From Paraburkholderia sp. FT54 (GTDB lineage: Bacteria > Pseudomonadota > Gammaproteobacteria > Burkholderiales > Burkholderiaceae): a stretch of 64,000 nucleotides of DNA. The DNA lies in assembly GCF_031585635.1 (NCBI RefSeq), contig NZ_CP134195.1, positions 3,162,001-3,226,000 on the forward strand, read 5' to 3'. Positions 1-8,007 of this stretch are shown here, piece by piece (position 1 is the stretch's first letter; every line of letters starts with the position of its first letter). Both the position numbers and the translations under genes were made by a program. The notes beneath the pieces are model-generated. The model had not been told where the DNA came from and did not search any database. It worked only from the letters and a program-made list of their open reading frames with translations.

Positions 1-1
1 G

Positions 2-484
2 CTGACCGGCTGGTACGGTTTCGGCAGCGCCGTGGCCGCGCATCTGGACGGCGCGCCGAGCGAGGCCGAGCGCGCGCGCCGTCTCGCGCTGCTGAAGAAA
101 ATGCACAAGACGTGGCCGTTCTTCTCGAACCTGCTGTCGAACATGGACATGGTGCTGGCGAAGACCGACCTCGCGGTCGCCTCGCGCTATGCCGCCCTCG
201 TATCCGACAAGAAACTGCGCAAGCATGTGTTCGAGCGCATTGTCGCGGAATGGGAGCGCACGTCGAAGGTGTTGTCGGAGATCACGGGCAAGAGCGAACG
301 GCTCGCGGAGAACCCGCTGCTCGCGCGTTCGATCAAGAACCGCTTCCCGTATCTCGATCCGCTGAATCACTTGCAGGTGGAACTGCTCAAGCGTCACCGC
401 GCGGGCGACACCAACGCGCGCGTGCGGCGCGGGATTCATTTGAGCATCAACGGGATTGCGGCGGGCTTGCGCAATACGGGCTAA
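2..484 (+). CDS. ppc: phosphoenolpyruvate carboxylase, C-terminal part (5' end outside window)
   Basis: PEP carboxylase makes oxaloacetate from phosphoenolpyruvate and bicarbonate in the cytoplasm, refilling the TCA cycle. Only the last 160 or so codons are here; the frame is open from base 2. The segment carries the family's C-terminal landmarks: a WYGFGSA stretch, WPFF followed by SNMDMVLAK, a [18 protein letters not shown] block, and the terminal [11 protein letters not shown] tail that lies in the allosteric and active site region. It ends in TAA and is followed after 36 bp by a strong terminator. In many Burkholderia ppc lies beside argH; here a methyltransferase/regulator pair lies between them. 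Assignment is secure; the start and N-terminal catalytic residues cannot be seen. Confidence 0.95.
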   Translation: MTGWYGFGSAVAAHLDGAPSEAERARRLALLKKMHKTWPFFSNLLSNMDMVLAKTDLAVASRYAALVSDKKLRKHVFERIVAEWERTSKVLSEITGKSERLAENPLLARSIKNRFPYLDPLNHLQVELLKRHRAGDTNARVRRGIHLSINGIAAGLRNTG

Positions 485-520
485 GCACGTACGCGGTTAT
501 CCGCACGCATTGAGCGCACC

Positions 521-560
521 AGCCGGGCGCGACGCTGTTCGTCGCGCCCGGCTTTTTTAT
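521..560 (+). terminator. intrinsic terminator of ppc
   Basis: A perfect 13-bp stem (AGCCGGGCGCGAC, 521-533, with its complement at 541-553) and a 7-nt loop is followed by TTTTTTATT. It ends the ppc transcript. The U tract overlaps the stop codon of the convergent methyltransferase gene. There is no T run on the opposite side, so it works in one direction only. Confidence 0.9.
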
Positions 561-1309
561 TGCGCTTCGATCATCAACGCGTCGAGCTTGAACGAGCCGT
601 CGTCCTGCACGTCGAAATACTGGCGGACTTCATCCGGCGAATTCGCCCACATCGAGCGGATCGCCACCACGCGCGGCTCCGGCGTGCGCATCCGCGCCAC
701 CCACGAACTGAACTCGATGTCGATACGCCAACGCTCGCGAATCGATGCGCTGAACCCGGCCGTGGCGAATAACGCGAGCCACTCGTCGGCGCGGTAATCG
801 CGAATATGCGAGCCGTCGCGCAACAACTCGATGGCCTGAATATGCGTGTCGAGCAACGGATGATCGCTCCCGGCGATGTCGATGAACAACACCTTGCCGC
901 CCGGCTTCAACACGCGCCGCACTTCGGCGAGCGCGAGCGGCACGTCGTGCCAGTGATGCGCGCTCATCCGGCTGATCACCCAGTCGAACGAATGATCGGC
1001 GAACGGCAGCACTTCGGCCGCGCCCTGTTGCGTGCGAATGTTGGCGAGACCGCGCTCCTGCGCAGCGCCTTCCACCGTCGCCAGCATTTGCGGCGCGATG
1101 TCGTAGGCGACTACCGCTTTGGCGTGCGGCGCAACCGCGAAACTCGCGTGGCCCGCGCCGCAACCCATGTCGAGCACCGTGGTATCCGGCGTCGCCGCGA
1201 TCGCTTCGGCCAGCGTGCGCAGATCGGCGCCGGTGGCATGGGTCTGGCTCGTCAAATAGGCGGCGGCGGTCGAGCCAAAGGCGTCGGCGACCTGATCGTG
1301 ATGCTTCAT
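557..1309 (-). CDS. class I SAM-dependent methyltransferase
   Basis: A 250-residue Rossmann-fold methyltransferase of the UbiE/Methyltransf_11 type. Motif I is LDMGCGAGHASFAV near residues 46-59, an acidic motif II follows in VVAYDIAPQML, the post-II segment is PFADHSFDWVISRMSAHHW, and motif IV is RRVLKPGGKVLFIDI. The substrate is unknown; UbiE-like quinone methylation is not implied by this level of similarity. The start at 1309 (MKHHDQ) is chosen because GGAG lies 8-11 nt upstream; an upstream in-frame ATG at 1408 lies in the promoter region. It is divergent from an XRE-MmyB regulator gene, a layout in which the regulator usually controls its neighbour. A good promoter reads into it (-35 TTGTAC, -10 TATTGT). 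Confidence 0.85.
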   Translation of the reverse strand: MKHHDQVADAFGSTAAAYLTSQTHATGADLRTLAEAIAATPDTTVLDMGCGAGHASFAVAPHAKAVVAYDIAPQMLATVEGAAQERGLANIRTQQGAAEVLPFADHSFDWVISRMSAHHWHDVPLALAEVRRVLKPGGKVLFIDIAGSDHPLLDTHIQAIELLRDGSHIRDYRADEWLALFATAGFSASIRERWRIDIEFSSWVARMRTPEPRVVAIRSMWANSPDEVRQYFDVQDDGSFKLDALMIEAQ

Positions 1310-1370
1310 GGGGAGGCTCCGGTTATGTATTTGGGGTGGCGCTGGAAGGCGTGGTGCCGTTCCAGCCGCT

Positions 1371-1399
1371 ACAATAGAGACCGTTGTGTACCAGTACAA
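1371..1399 (-). promoter_or_regulatory. promoter of the methyltransferase gene, with possible operator
   Basis: On the minus strand TTGTAC (1394-1399) and TATTGT (1371-1376) are 17 bp apart, giving a start near 1364 and a 55-nt leader. The -35 lies in an imperfect dyad, GTGTAC-CA-GTACAA (1386-1399), a possible site for the divergent XRE-type regulator. The promoter is seen in sequence; the operator role is inferred. Confidence 0.5.
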
Positions 1400-1463
1400 G
1401 TTGAGCAATTATTCTGGTATCTCCATTACCTCCCTCCACGTTCTCCACGCGCCGCCGATCAGA

Positions 1464-2276
1464 ATGACCACGCCGTCTTCCGCCGACAACCCGCCGCCGC
1501 TCGACCCCACTCCGGCCCGCGCGCTCGGCGACTTCATCCGCGCTCACCGTGAGCGGCTCTCGCCGCAAGCGGTCGGCCTGCCGCCGGGTCCGCGCCGCCG
1601 CACGCCCGGATTGCGGCGCGAGGAAGTGGCGCAACTGTGCGGCGTGAGTCCGACCTGGTACACGTGGATCGAACAGGGGCGCCCGGTCTCCGCTTCCGCC
1701 GACGCGCTCGCGCGCATCGCGGTCGCGTTGCAACTGTCGCGCGCCGAGCGGGCGTATCTGTTCGAACTGGCCGCCCAGCGCGACCCGGCGGAACCCGATC
1801 CGGCCGCCGCCGACGCGCCCGCCACCCTGCTGGAAACCGTACAGCTCGTGAGCGCGCCGGCCTACGTGCTCGACCGCCAGTGGAATGCGCTCGCATGGAA
1901 CGAGCGCGCCACGGGCCTGTTCGTCGGCTGGCTGGACGGCGCGCACGACCGCAATCTGCTGCGCTACACCTTCACCGAGCCGGCCGCGCGCGAGCTGATC
2001 GTCGATTGGGAAACCCGCGCGCGGCGGCTCGCCGCCGAATTCCGCGCCGACTCGATCCGCCATCTGAACGACGCGCCCACGCGCGCGCTGATCGACTCGC
2101 TCACCGCCGCGAGCGACGCGTTCGCGCGCTTCTGGGCCTCGCAGGACGTGGGCGGCCGCGAAGGCGGACGGCGCGAGTTCAACCATCCGCGCGAGGGCCG
2201 CGTCGTGTACGACCAGATCACGTTCAAACCCGCGCATCGCGAGGATCTGAAGCTGGTGGTGCTGGTGCGCGAGTAG
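1464..2276 (+). CDS. XRE-family transcriptional regulator with MmyB-like ligand domain
   Basis: A 270-residue regulator. Residues about 18-95 form a HTH_31/XRE domain (GDFIRAHRERLSP, then LRREEVAQLCGVSPTWYTWIEQ, with a typical RTPGLRREEVA stretch). Residues about 120-265 match the MmyB-like ligand-binding PAS fold (VLDRQWNALAWNERATGLF, the acidic and aromatic LLRYTFTEPAARELIVDWE block, and a C-terminal YDQITFKPAHREDLKLVVLV). In other members this domain binds fatty acid-like ligands. The ATG at 1464 is chosen because the HTH begins about 20 residues later; a longer frame back to 1308 runs through the divergent promoter. It is head to head with the methyltransferase gene, so local control of that gene is the likely job. 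Confidence 0.85.
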   Translation: MTTPSSADNPPPLDPTPARALGDFIRAHRERLSPQAVGLPPGPRRRTPGLRREEVAQLCGVSPTWYTWIEQGRPVSASADALARIAVALQLSRAERAYLFELAAQRDPAEPDPAAADAPATLLETVQLVSAPAYVLDRQWNALAWNERATGLFVGWLDGAHDRNLLRYTFTEPAARELIVDWETRARRLAAEFRADSIRHLNDAPTRALIDSLTAASDAFARFWASQDVGGREGGRREFNHPREGRVVYDQITFKPAHREDLKLVVLVRE

Positions 2277-2611
2277 GCAATGGACGGGTGCCGAGCGCGT
2301 CGCGAGGAAAAGCCGCTGTTGTGCTTGCCGTGCCGAAGGCCAGCAGGCGCGCCGCGCAGCGACTCGGCAATACGCGACACGCGCTCGCCTGACACGACAT
2401 CTCGAGCCACACAGCGCCGCCTCGCCGTCGCGCGCCCAAACCGTTGTGGGCCGTTCGTCTGGACACCTGTGGCGCACGGCGTCTTTAAGCCTCCCGGCCG
2501 GTGTTAAAATCCCTGTCTTTCCTCGCTTCGGCGTCGCTTTTGCACGGCACGTGCATTCGCGTCGTCAGCCTCCTCACCGCTCGCTCAACTGCCGCTTAAC
2601 TGCCCAACACC
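2277..2611. other. intergenic region before argH
   Basis: No credible gene. The only recognisable signal is a TTAAAAT at 2504-2510 about 100 bp before argH, which could be a -10 element (TAAAAT, 2505-2510); upstream at the right distance is only TCTTTA (2482-2487), so the promoter call is weak. No terminator with a T run is seen after the XRE gene. Confidence 0.4.
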
Positions 2612-4018
2612 ATGACGTCCCAACTGCACAAAAAAGGCGAAGCCTGGTCGGCTCGCTTCTCGGAGCCGATGTCGGAACTCGTCAAACGCTACACGTCGTC
2701 GGTTTTCTTCGACAAGCGTCTGGCGTTCGTCGATATCGAAGGGTCGCTTGCGCACGCCTCGATGCTGGCCGCGCAGAAGATCATCGCCGCCGACGACCTC
2801 GCCGAGATCCAACGCGGCATGGCGCAGATCAAGGGTGAAATCGAGCGCGGCGAGTTCGAGTGGCAACTCGATCTCGAAGACGTGCACCTGAATATCGAAG
2901 CGCGCCTGACCGCGCTGATCGGCGACGCCGGCAAGCGCCTGCACACCGGCCGCTCGCGTAACGACCAGGTCGCGACGGACATCCGTTTGTGGCTGCGTGG
3001 CGAGATCGACCGGATCGGCGGCTTGCTGACGGAATTGCGCACGGCCCTGCTCGACATGGCGGAGAAGAACGCGTCGACCATCATGCCGGGCTTCACGCAT
3101 CTGCAAGTGGCGCAGCCGGTCACGTTCGGCCACCACCTGCTCGCTTACGTCGAAATGTTTTCGCGCGACGCCGAGCGCATGATCGATTGCCGCAAGCGTG
3201 TGAACCGTCTGCCGCTCGGCGCGGCCGCGCTCGCCGGCACCAGCTATCCGATCGACCGTCACGCGGTGGCGAAGACGCTGGGCTTCGACGGCATCTGCGC
3301 GAACTCGCTGGACGCGGTGTCCGACCGCGACTTTGCAATCGAATTCACGGCGGCGTCGGCACTCGTGATGACGCACATCTCGCGCTTCTCCGAAGAGCTC
3401 GTGCTGTGGATGAGTCCGCGCGTCGGCTTTATCGATCTGGCCGACCGCTTCTGCACCGGTTCGTCGATCATGCCGCAGAAGAAGAACCCCGACGTGCCCG
3501 AACTCGCGCGCGGCAAGACCGGCCGTGTGAACGGCCACCTGATCGCGCTGCTCACGCTGATGAAAGGCCAGCCGCTCGCGTACAACAAGGACAATCAGGA
3601 AGACAAGGAACCGTTGTTCGACACCGTCGATACGGTTGCGGATACGCTGCGCATCTTCGCTGAAATGGTCGCCGGTATTTCGGTGAAGCCGCAAGCCATG
3701 CGCGACGCCGCGCTGCAAGGCTTCTCCACGGCCACCGATCTGGCCGACTATCTCGTCAAGCGCGGCCTGCCGTTCCGCGACGCGCACGAGGCGGTGGCGC
3801 TGGCCGTGCGCGTATGCGCGGATCGCGGCTGCGATCTGGCCGATCTGACGCTCCAGGAAATGCGCACGGAACTGCCGAACGTCGCGCATCTGATCGGCGA
3901 GGACGTGTTCTCGTATCTGACGCTGGAAGGCTCGGTGGCGAGCCGCAATCATCCGGGCGGCACGGCGCCGGAGCAGGTGCTGGCGGCGGTGAAGGCGGCA
4001 CGCGCAGCATTGAAGTAA
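2612..4018 (+). CDS. argH: argininosuccinate lyase
   Basis: Cytosolic homotetramer that splits argininosuccinate into arginine and fumarate, the last step of arginine synthesis. The 468-residue length is standard. HTGRSRNDQ at about 111-119 is the conserved substrate loop, TVMPG/HLQ-type residues appear as [13 protein letters not shown] near 155-167, and the superfamily signature [11 protein letters not shown] at about 283-293 carries the catalytic serine. The ATG at 2612 is the natural start ([16 protein letters not shown]). It stands alone between the XRE gene and a clear terminator at 4125-4160, so it is probably monocistronic. Confidence 0.98.
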   Translation: MTSQLHKKGEAWSARFSEPMSELVKRYTSSVFFDKRLAFVDIEGSLAHASMLAAQKIIAADDLAEIQRGMAQIKGEIERGEFEWQLDLEDVHLNIEARLTALIGDAGKRLHTGRSRNDQVATDIRLWLRGEIDRIGGLLTELRTALLDMAEKNASTIMPGFTHLQVAQPVTFGHHLLAYVEMFSRDAERMIDCRKRVNRLPLGAAALAGTSYPIDRHAVAKTLGFDGICANSLDAVSDRDFAIEFTAASALVMTHISRFSEELVLWMSPRVGFIDLADRFCTGSSIMPQKKNPDVPELARGKTGRVNGHLIALLTLMKGQPLAYNKDNQEDKEPLFDTVDTVADTLRIFAEMVAGISVKPQAMRDAALQGFSTATDLADYLVKRGLPFRDAHEAVALAVRVCADRGCDLADLTLQEMRTELPNVAHLIGEDVFSYLTLEGSVASRNHPGGTAPEQVLAAVKAARAALK

Positions 4019-4124
4019 CAGGCCGCGCTGCGAGCGGTGTGCGGTGTGCGGTGAGCGCTGAGCGCTGAGACAACACCACACGCTCATCGCTTGCTGGTCT
4101 CTTTCTCGCAGCTTGCAGATCGAA

Positions 4125-4160
4125 AGGCGAACTCGTGATTGGGTTCGCCTTTTGTTTTTT
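4125..4160 (+). terminator. intrinsic terminator of argH
   Basis: Stem AGGCGAAC (4125-4132) with GTTCGCCT (4143-4150), loop of 10 nt, followed by TTTGTTTTTT. It lies about 105 bp after the argH stop. Confidence 0.85.
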
Positions 4161-4193
4161 GTGCTGCACGTGCACGCGTGACCCGCGCTGCAA

Positions 4194-4257
4194 AAAGAAA
4201 AAGCCCGCGCGAAGCGGGCTAAATTAAAGACTTCCACCGATGCCTCCCGAAAGAGGC
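4194..4257 (-). ncRNA. candidate small RNA, about 64 nt, antisense in the argH downstream gap
   Basis: On the minus strand an independent transcription unit can be read directly. A promoter (TTGGTG-N17-TACACT) points to a start near 4257. The transcript opens with hairpin GCCTC-TTTCGG-GAGGC (4257 back to 4242), continues with a 21-nt AU-rich linker (4241-4221), and ends in terminator stem AGCCCGC-TTCGC-GCGGGCT (4220 back to 4202) followed by a U run broken by one C. It overlaps no ORF with coding potential. Size, two-hairpin shape, single-stranded AU-rich linker and U tail are typical of Hfq-dependent trans-acting sRNAs; that role is inference. I do not recognise it as 6S, tmRNA or another named family. 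Confidence 0.6.
4202..4220 (-). terminator. terminator of the candidate sRNA
   Basis: 7-bp GC stem with a 5-nt loop; on the minus strand it runs into TTTTTCTTTTT (4201-4191). No protein gene on the minus strand ends here, which is why a separate transcript is proposed. Confidence 0.75.
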
Positions 4258-4263
4258 AATCAA

Positions 4264-4292
4264 AGTGTAGGCGCGTTTTCGCCGCACACCAA
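4264..4292 (-). promoter_or_regulatory. promoter of the candidate sRNA
   Basis: TTGGTG at 4292-4287 and TACACT at 4269-4264 on the minus strand with 17-bp spacing; matches sigma-70 consensus at 4/6 and 4/6 with a start about 7 nt downstream. Confidence 0.6.
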
Positions 4293-4412
4293 TTCGTTCA
4301 TATTTCAGCCTATTACAAACGGTTGGGTCGTACACAGCGGGAGAACGCCAATTGCTTCCTGGCGGATTTTGACTACCATCAAGTTAGATCCTGTCCTGAG
4401 TTTTCGCCGACA

Positions 4413-4949
4413 ATGCTCGCCCGCGCGCGTCACCTTCGCTGCATGACCGGACGCCGTGTTTCCCGCGTCGGCGGCTGGCCTGATCGTGTGCGCGGCGTGC
4501 TGCTCGCCGCCGGGTTGGGTATCGCCGTGGCGGGCTGCACCATCACGCCGCCGCCGCGCGCCAGCGTGCCGACACCCGCAGCTGCCATCAACAGCGCGAC
4601 GCTCGATCAATACCGCGATGCCGTGGCCAGACGCATCATCGAACGCAATCCCTCTTACGTGCTGCACGGCACCCCGCAAGCGATGCTGCGCTCGCTGGTC
4701 GTGGTGTCGTTCACGGTCGATCGCAACGGCCACGTGGTGGAGTCGTCGGTGTATCGCACCAACGGCGACGACGAAGCCGAGAGCACCGCGCTCGCCACCT
4801 TGCGGCGCGCCGCCCCGTTGCCGCAACCGCCCGGCAAGTTGCTGAACGGCCGTGGCCAGCTCGAACTATTCGAAGACTGGCTGTTCAACGACGACGGCAA
4901 GTTCCAGCTCCGCGAGTTCGCCTCGCCGCAAGCGCAAACCATCGATTGA
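4413..4949 (+). CDS. TonB-family C-terminal domain lipoprotein
   Basis: About 178 residues. A basic, then hydrophobic N-terminus (RVRGVLLAAGLGIAVAGC) ends in a VAGC lipobox, so it should be a lipoprotein. Residues about 75-160 resemble the TonB C-terminal / TonB-like fold (AMLRSLVVVSFTVDRNGHV, then ALATLRRAAPLPQPP). True TonB has a transmembrane anchor and a long Pro-rich arm; this one has neither, so iron-transport energising is not implied. The start is uncertain: ATG at 4413 or at 4443 (MTGRRVS); neither has a strong ribosome binding site, and the signal peptide fits either. Neighbours give no clue. Function unknown. Confidence 0.75.
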   Translation: MLARARHLRCMTGRRVSRVGGWPDRVRGVLLAAGLGIAVAGCTITPPPRASVPTPAAAINSATLDQYRDAVARRIIERNPSYVLHGTPQAMLRSLVVVSFTVDRNGHVVESSVYRTNGDDEAESTALATLRRAAPLPQPPGKLLNGRGQLELFEDWLFNDDGKFQLREFASPQAQTID

Positions 4950-5427
4950 ACACGCTTCGCTTTGCTCGACGCACGCGGCGAACCCGGCGCCGCCTTGCTG
5001 CGGCGCGGCCACGCTCGCTATAATTTTCCGATTCCCGCGCCGGAGCCTTCCGGCATGGCTCGCGCCGCCCGCCCACCCGCCGGCGCGGCATGAGCCCGAT
5101 TGCAGCGCCGCCGCGCCATCCGCGAGCGCCGCCTGCTTGATGCACGATGCGCGCGCTGCCCTGATCCCGAACCGTCAGAGCCTCGCGCCGCATCGGCCGC
5201 CTTGTCTTGCTTTGCCTTGCTAGCCGTACGCGTCATGCATCCCGCCTGGTTAGTCCCCTGGTAGGGCCGCCTTCGCGAGCGAGCTTCGCCGGCCGCCGTT
5301 GTAAGCTGTCACAGCGTCGCCCGCGAGAGACGCGGCGCACGAACTTGAACAAAGATGCCGCCCACACAAGCACCACCGGCTCACGAACCGGGCGCCAGGC
5401 GGCATCACGACACATTGGAGACCCTGC
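4950..5427. other. intergenic region with long leader of the MFS gene
   Basis: No gene is supported. A good promoter sits at 4995-5024; if used it gives a leader of about 400 nt before the MFS start. The leader is GC-rich with several self-complementary stretches (for example around 5255-5300) but no match to a riboswitch class I know and no intrinsic terminator. Confidence 0.5.
4995..5024 (+). promoter_or_regulatory. promoter upstream of the MFS transporter
   Basis: TTGCTG (4995-5000) and a perfect TATAAT (5019-5024) with 18-bp spacing. It reads toward the transporter at 5428, giving an unusually long 5' leader. Confidence 0.6.
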
Positions 5428-6735
5428 ATGTCCACTTCGCCGATTTCCGCGGCCCAGCCCAATGCGGCCGGGCAAAACAAGAGTTCGCGGATCATCTTCG
5501 CGAGCTTTATCGGCACCGCGATCGAGTTCTACGATTTCTACGTCTATGCGACCGCCGCGGCGCTCGTCATCGGACCGGTGTTTTTCCCGCACGGCTCGGC
5601 GACGGCTCAGGCCTTGTCGGCCTTCGTCACGTTCGGCATCGCCTTCGTGGCGCGGCCGATCGGCTCGTTCCTGTTCGGCCACTTCGGCGACCGGATCGGC
5701 CGTAAGTCGACGCTCGTCGCATCGCTGCTAGTGATGGGCCTGTCCACCACGCTGATCGGTTTCGTGCCCGGCTACGACTCGATCGGCAGCCTGGCGCCGA
5801 TCCTGTTGTGCATCTTGCGCTTCGGCCAGGGCATCGGCCTCGGCGGCGAATGGGGCGGCGCGGCGCTGCTCGCCACCGAGAACGCGCCGGCCGGCAAACG
5901 CGGCTGGTTCGGCATGTTCCCGCAACTCGGGCCGTCGATTGGCTTTCTGGCTTCCAACGGCCTGTTCTTCGCGCTGGCGCTGTCCTTGAGCGACGAACAA
6001 TTCCGCAGTTGGGGCTGGCGTGTGCCGTTTCTCGTGAGCGCGGTGCTGGTCGCGCTCGGTTTGTACGTGCGCTTGAAAATCGCCGAGACGCCGGCGTTCC
6101 AGGCGGCGATCGACCGTCAGGAACGCGTGAAGGTGCCGATCGCCACGCTGCTGTCGCAACACTGGCTGCCGACCCTCCTCGGCGCGCTCGCGATGGTGGT
6201 CTGCTACACGCTGTTCTACAACGCCACTACGTTTTCGCTGTCGTACGGCGTCTCCGTATTGCATATTCCGCGGCCGACGTTCCTCGGCTTGCTGTGCATC
6301 GCCGTGGTGTTCATGGCGCTCGCCACGCCGCTGTCGGCCTGGGCAAGCGACCGCTATGGGCGTAAGCCGGTGCTGATCGTCGGCATCATTGCGGCGATCC
6401 TGTCGGGCTTCACGATGGCGCCGCTGCTCGGCAGCGGACAGACGTCACTGGTGCTGCTGTTCCTCGTGATCGAACTGTTCCTGATGGGCGTGACCTTCGC
6501 GCCGATGGGCGCGCTGCTGCCGGAGTTGTTCCCGACCAACGTGCGCTATACCGGCGCGGGCGTGGCGTATAACCTCGGCGGGATTCTCGGCGCGTCCGTC
6601 GCGCCGTATATCGCCCAGATGCTTGCCGCGCGCGGCGGGCTGCCATGGGTCGGCGCGTATGTGTCGATCGCCGCGGCAGTCAGCATGATCGGCGTGCTGT
6701 GCATGCGCGAGACGCGCGACACACGGCTGATGTAA
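5428..6735 (+). CDS. MFS transporter, metabolite:H+ symporter (MHS) family
   Basis: A 435-residue inner-membrane protein with 12 predicted helices. It belongs to the MHS family (ProP, ShiA, KgtP, citrate carriers): ASFIGTAIEFYDFYVYATAAA at the N-terminus is the MHS opening, GHFGDRIGRKSTL is the loop 2-3 MFS motif, and RFGQGIGLGGEWGGAALLATE is the helix 5 signature. The second loop motif is ASDRYGRKPVL. Substrate cannot be told; relatives carry organic acids, shikimate or betaines. The ATG at 5428 has GGAG at 5417-5420. It appears monocistronic, with a promoter about 400 bp upstream and a terminator directly after. Confidence 0.9.
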   Translation: MSTSPISAAQPNAAGQNKSSRIIFASFIGTAIEFYDFYVYATAAALVIGPVFFPHGSATAQALSAFVTFGIAFVARPIGSFLFGHFGDRIGRKSTLVASLLVMGLSTTLIGFVPGYDSIGSLAPILLCILRFGQGIGLGGEWGGAALLATENAPAGKRGWFGMFPQLGPSIGFLASNGLFFALALSLSDEQFRSWGWRVPFLVSAVLVALGLYVRLKIAETPAFQAAIDRQERVKVPIATLLSQHWLPTLLGALAMVVCYTLFYNATTFSLSYGVSVLHIPRPTFLGLLCIAVVFMALATPLSAWASDRYGRKPVLIVGIIAAILSGFTMAPLLGSGQTSLVLLFLVIELFLMGVTFAPMGALLPELFPTNVRYTGAGVAYNLGGILGASVAPYIAQMLAARGGLPWVGAYVSIAAAVSMIGVLCMRETRDTRLM

Positions 6736-6748
6736 CGACGATAACCAG

Positions 6749-6776
6749 AGGCGCCGCGATCGGCGCCTTTGCTCTT
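6749..6776 (+). terminator. terminator after the MFS gene
   Basis: Stem AGGCGCCG (6749-6756) with CGGCGCCT (6761-6768), tetraloop CGAT, then TTTGCTCTTT. The T tract is broken, so efficiency is uncertain. Confidence 0.6.
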
Positions 6777-6886
6777 TGCTCGATGCCCCCGGTGCGATTC
6801 TCGCGCCGCAGGCGGCATCGGCCACTTCCCCGACTCCCCGCTTCACGCCCTCCGCTTGTCGAGCATTCCTGAGTAAATTCCCTGCC

Positions 6887-6914
6887 TTGCGCGTCTTTTT
6901 GACATGCCTATACT
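6887..6914 (+). promoter_or_regulatory. promoter of the 59-aa membrane protein gene
   Basis: TTGCGC (6887-6892) and TATACT (6909-6914) with 16-bp spacing, followed by a 30-nt leader. A perfect TTGACA also occurs at 6899-6904, but its expected -10 position only holds AAATAA-like sequence. Confidence 0.5.
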
Positions 6915-6951
6915 CGACTCAAATAACCCTATGGCGAGCAGGGAGGTACAG

Positions 6952-7131
6952 ATGAACGTTCATCTTCACAACGCGGATGTCGTGATGATCATTGCGCTGG
7001 CGTTGCTATGTTCGCTGCTGCTTGCATTGCGCTTTCGTCCGGCGACATGGAAAGGCATTGTCGTAGAAGCGCTGGCTGCGAATGCCGCTGCCATCGCCGC
7101 GGTAGTCGCGTTCGAAATGCTGCTGGTCTGA
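6952..7131 (+). CDS. small two-helix membrane protein, 59 aa
   Basis: A short protein (MNVHLHNADVVMIIALALL...) with two hydrophobic helices, about residues 10-26 and 38-58, separated by a basic loop (RFRPATWKG). No family recognised. The start at 6952 is fixed by an excellent ribosome binding site, GGGAGG at 6941-6946, six bases before ATG; an in-frame ATG at 6904 would give a longer N-terminus but lies at the promoter. Good promoter and RBS argue that it is a real gene. Likely an inner-membrane protein of unknown function. Confidence 0.7.
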   Translation: MNVHLHNADVVMIIALALLCSLLLALRFRPATWKGIVVEALAANAAAIAAVVAFEMLLV

Positions 7132-7185
7132 CGCGGGTGGATGCCGCAGCGCCCTCATAGGCGCCGCGGCGCTCAGCCCGGATGA

Positions 7186-7317
7186 TTACCGGTAGTAATA
7201 GCCGCCGTGATGGTAGTAGCCACCGCCGTAGTAGCCCGGTGCCGGCGCGACGATGCAACCACTGAGTGCCGTTGCGAGCAACGTGCCTGCAATCAGGCTG
7301 AGGATCAAGCGTTTCAT
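7186..7317 (-). CDS. small Gly/Tyr-rich lipoprotein, 43 aa
   Basis: MKRLILSLIAGTLLATALSGC is a textbook lipoprotein signal with an LSGC lipobox; the mature part is only about 23 residues, rich in Gly, Tyr and His (YYGGGYYHHGGYYYR). The start at 7317 is preferred over the in-frame ATG at 7329 because GGAGAA sits 5-10 nt before it. Such tiny Tyr/Gly-rich lipoproteins are common, poorly studied envelope proteins in Burkholderia. It faces the 59-aa membrane protein gene tail to tail. An inverted repeat without a T tract (7143-7170) follows the stop. Confidence 0.7.
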   Translation of the reverse strand: MKRLILSLIAGTLLATALSGCIVAPAPGYYGGGYYHHGGYYYR

Positions 7318-8007
7318 ATTGTTCTCCATCGAGTCAGATTCATTCGAGCCGAAACCCCGAATGACTCGATTGAACACGACGGCGCCCCGCGCGAGCGTTG
7401 CCATTTGTAAAGGAAAATCACCAACGTGTTACAAGATGGACCCACGCAACACGCTGCATCCGAAGCACGATTAGGACGAATTCACATCAGAGGAAAACAC
7501 CGCCTATACTGGTTGGAACGTGTCGTTCCGCTGCGTGCCGTGCTGGCGGCGCATACGCGCCATAAGCTGACGACGCCGGACAGCGTGCGCACGAATGCGT
7601 GCGCCGCGCCGGCGCCTCTGGCAACGTGAAAAATGGGCGAGTAGCCAATTAGGCACTCAACGAAAAGCGACAGATTTAACAGGCGTGTAATGCGCGGCGC
7701 CTTTTTGGCTCGGCGGCTGCGGGAAGCCGAAGTGCCGCACGACCCGTGCGGACATTCGCACCCATATCCCGCAGATGAACGCGCCGGCCGCCAGGCGGCG
7801 GCCACGTCGACACTGAACGCATGCGTGTTGCCACGGCTCGGTGCGTACCCGGATGTGTGGTTTGCAACGATTCCTCTCCGCCCGCTGTTCCCCGACACGG
7901 GCGTTTTCGGAGGCGTTACGAGGCAGCGCCATTTGCTAGGGCGGACTGTACGTCACGCCTCTTTTCTTTCCGGGCAAACGATTGCGCACGGACGCGAGAC
8001 GCCGCGC
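7318..8007. other. 690-bp region with no supported gene
   Basis: Reading frames here (for example 7482-7898 on the minus strand) show no family, no ribosome binding site and atypical composition. One promoter-like element on the plus strand (TTCACA 7481-7486, N18, TATACT 7505-7510) is followed at once by hairpin GGAACG-TGT-CGTTCC (7515-7529) and a second stem GCGCACG-AATG-CGTGCGC near 7588-7605, but no T-run terminator is seen. It may hold a small RNA or nothing. Confidence 0.4.

Noticed and set aside
4194..4257. 6S RNA
   Set aside because: Far too short and without the long closing stem and central bubble; the gap contains no other candidate.
4413..4949. Classical TonB
   Set aside because: No transmembrane anchor or Pro-rich spacer, no exbBD nearby, and a lipobox instead.
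7482..7898. 138-codon minus-strand frame in the waaC gap
   Set aside because: No similarity, no ribosome binding site, mixed composition unlike neighbouring genes.
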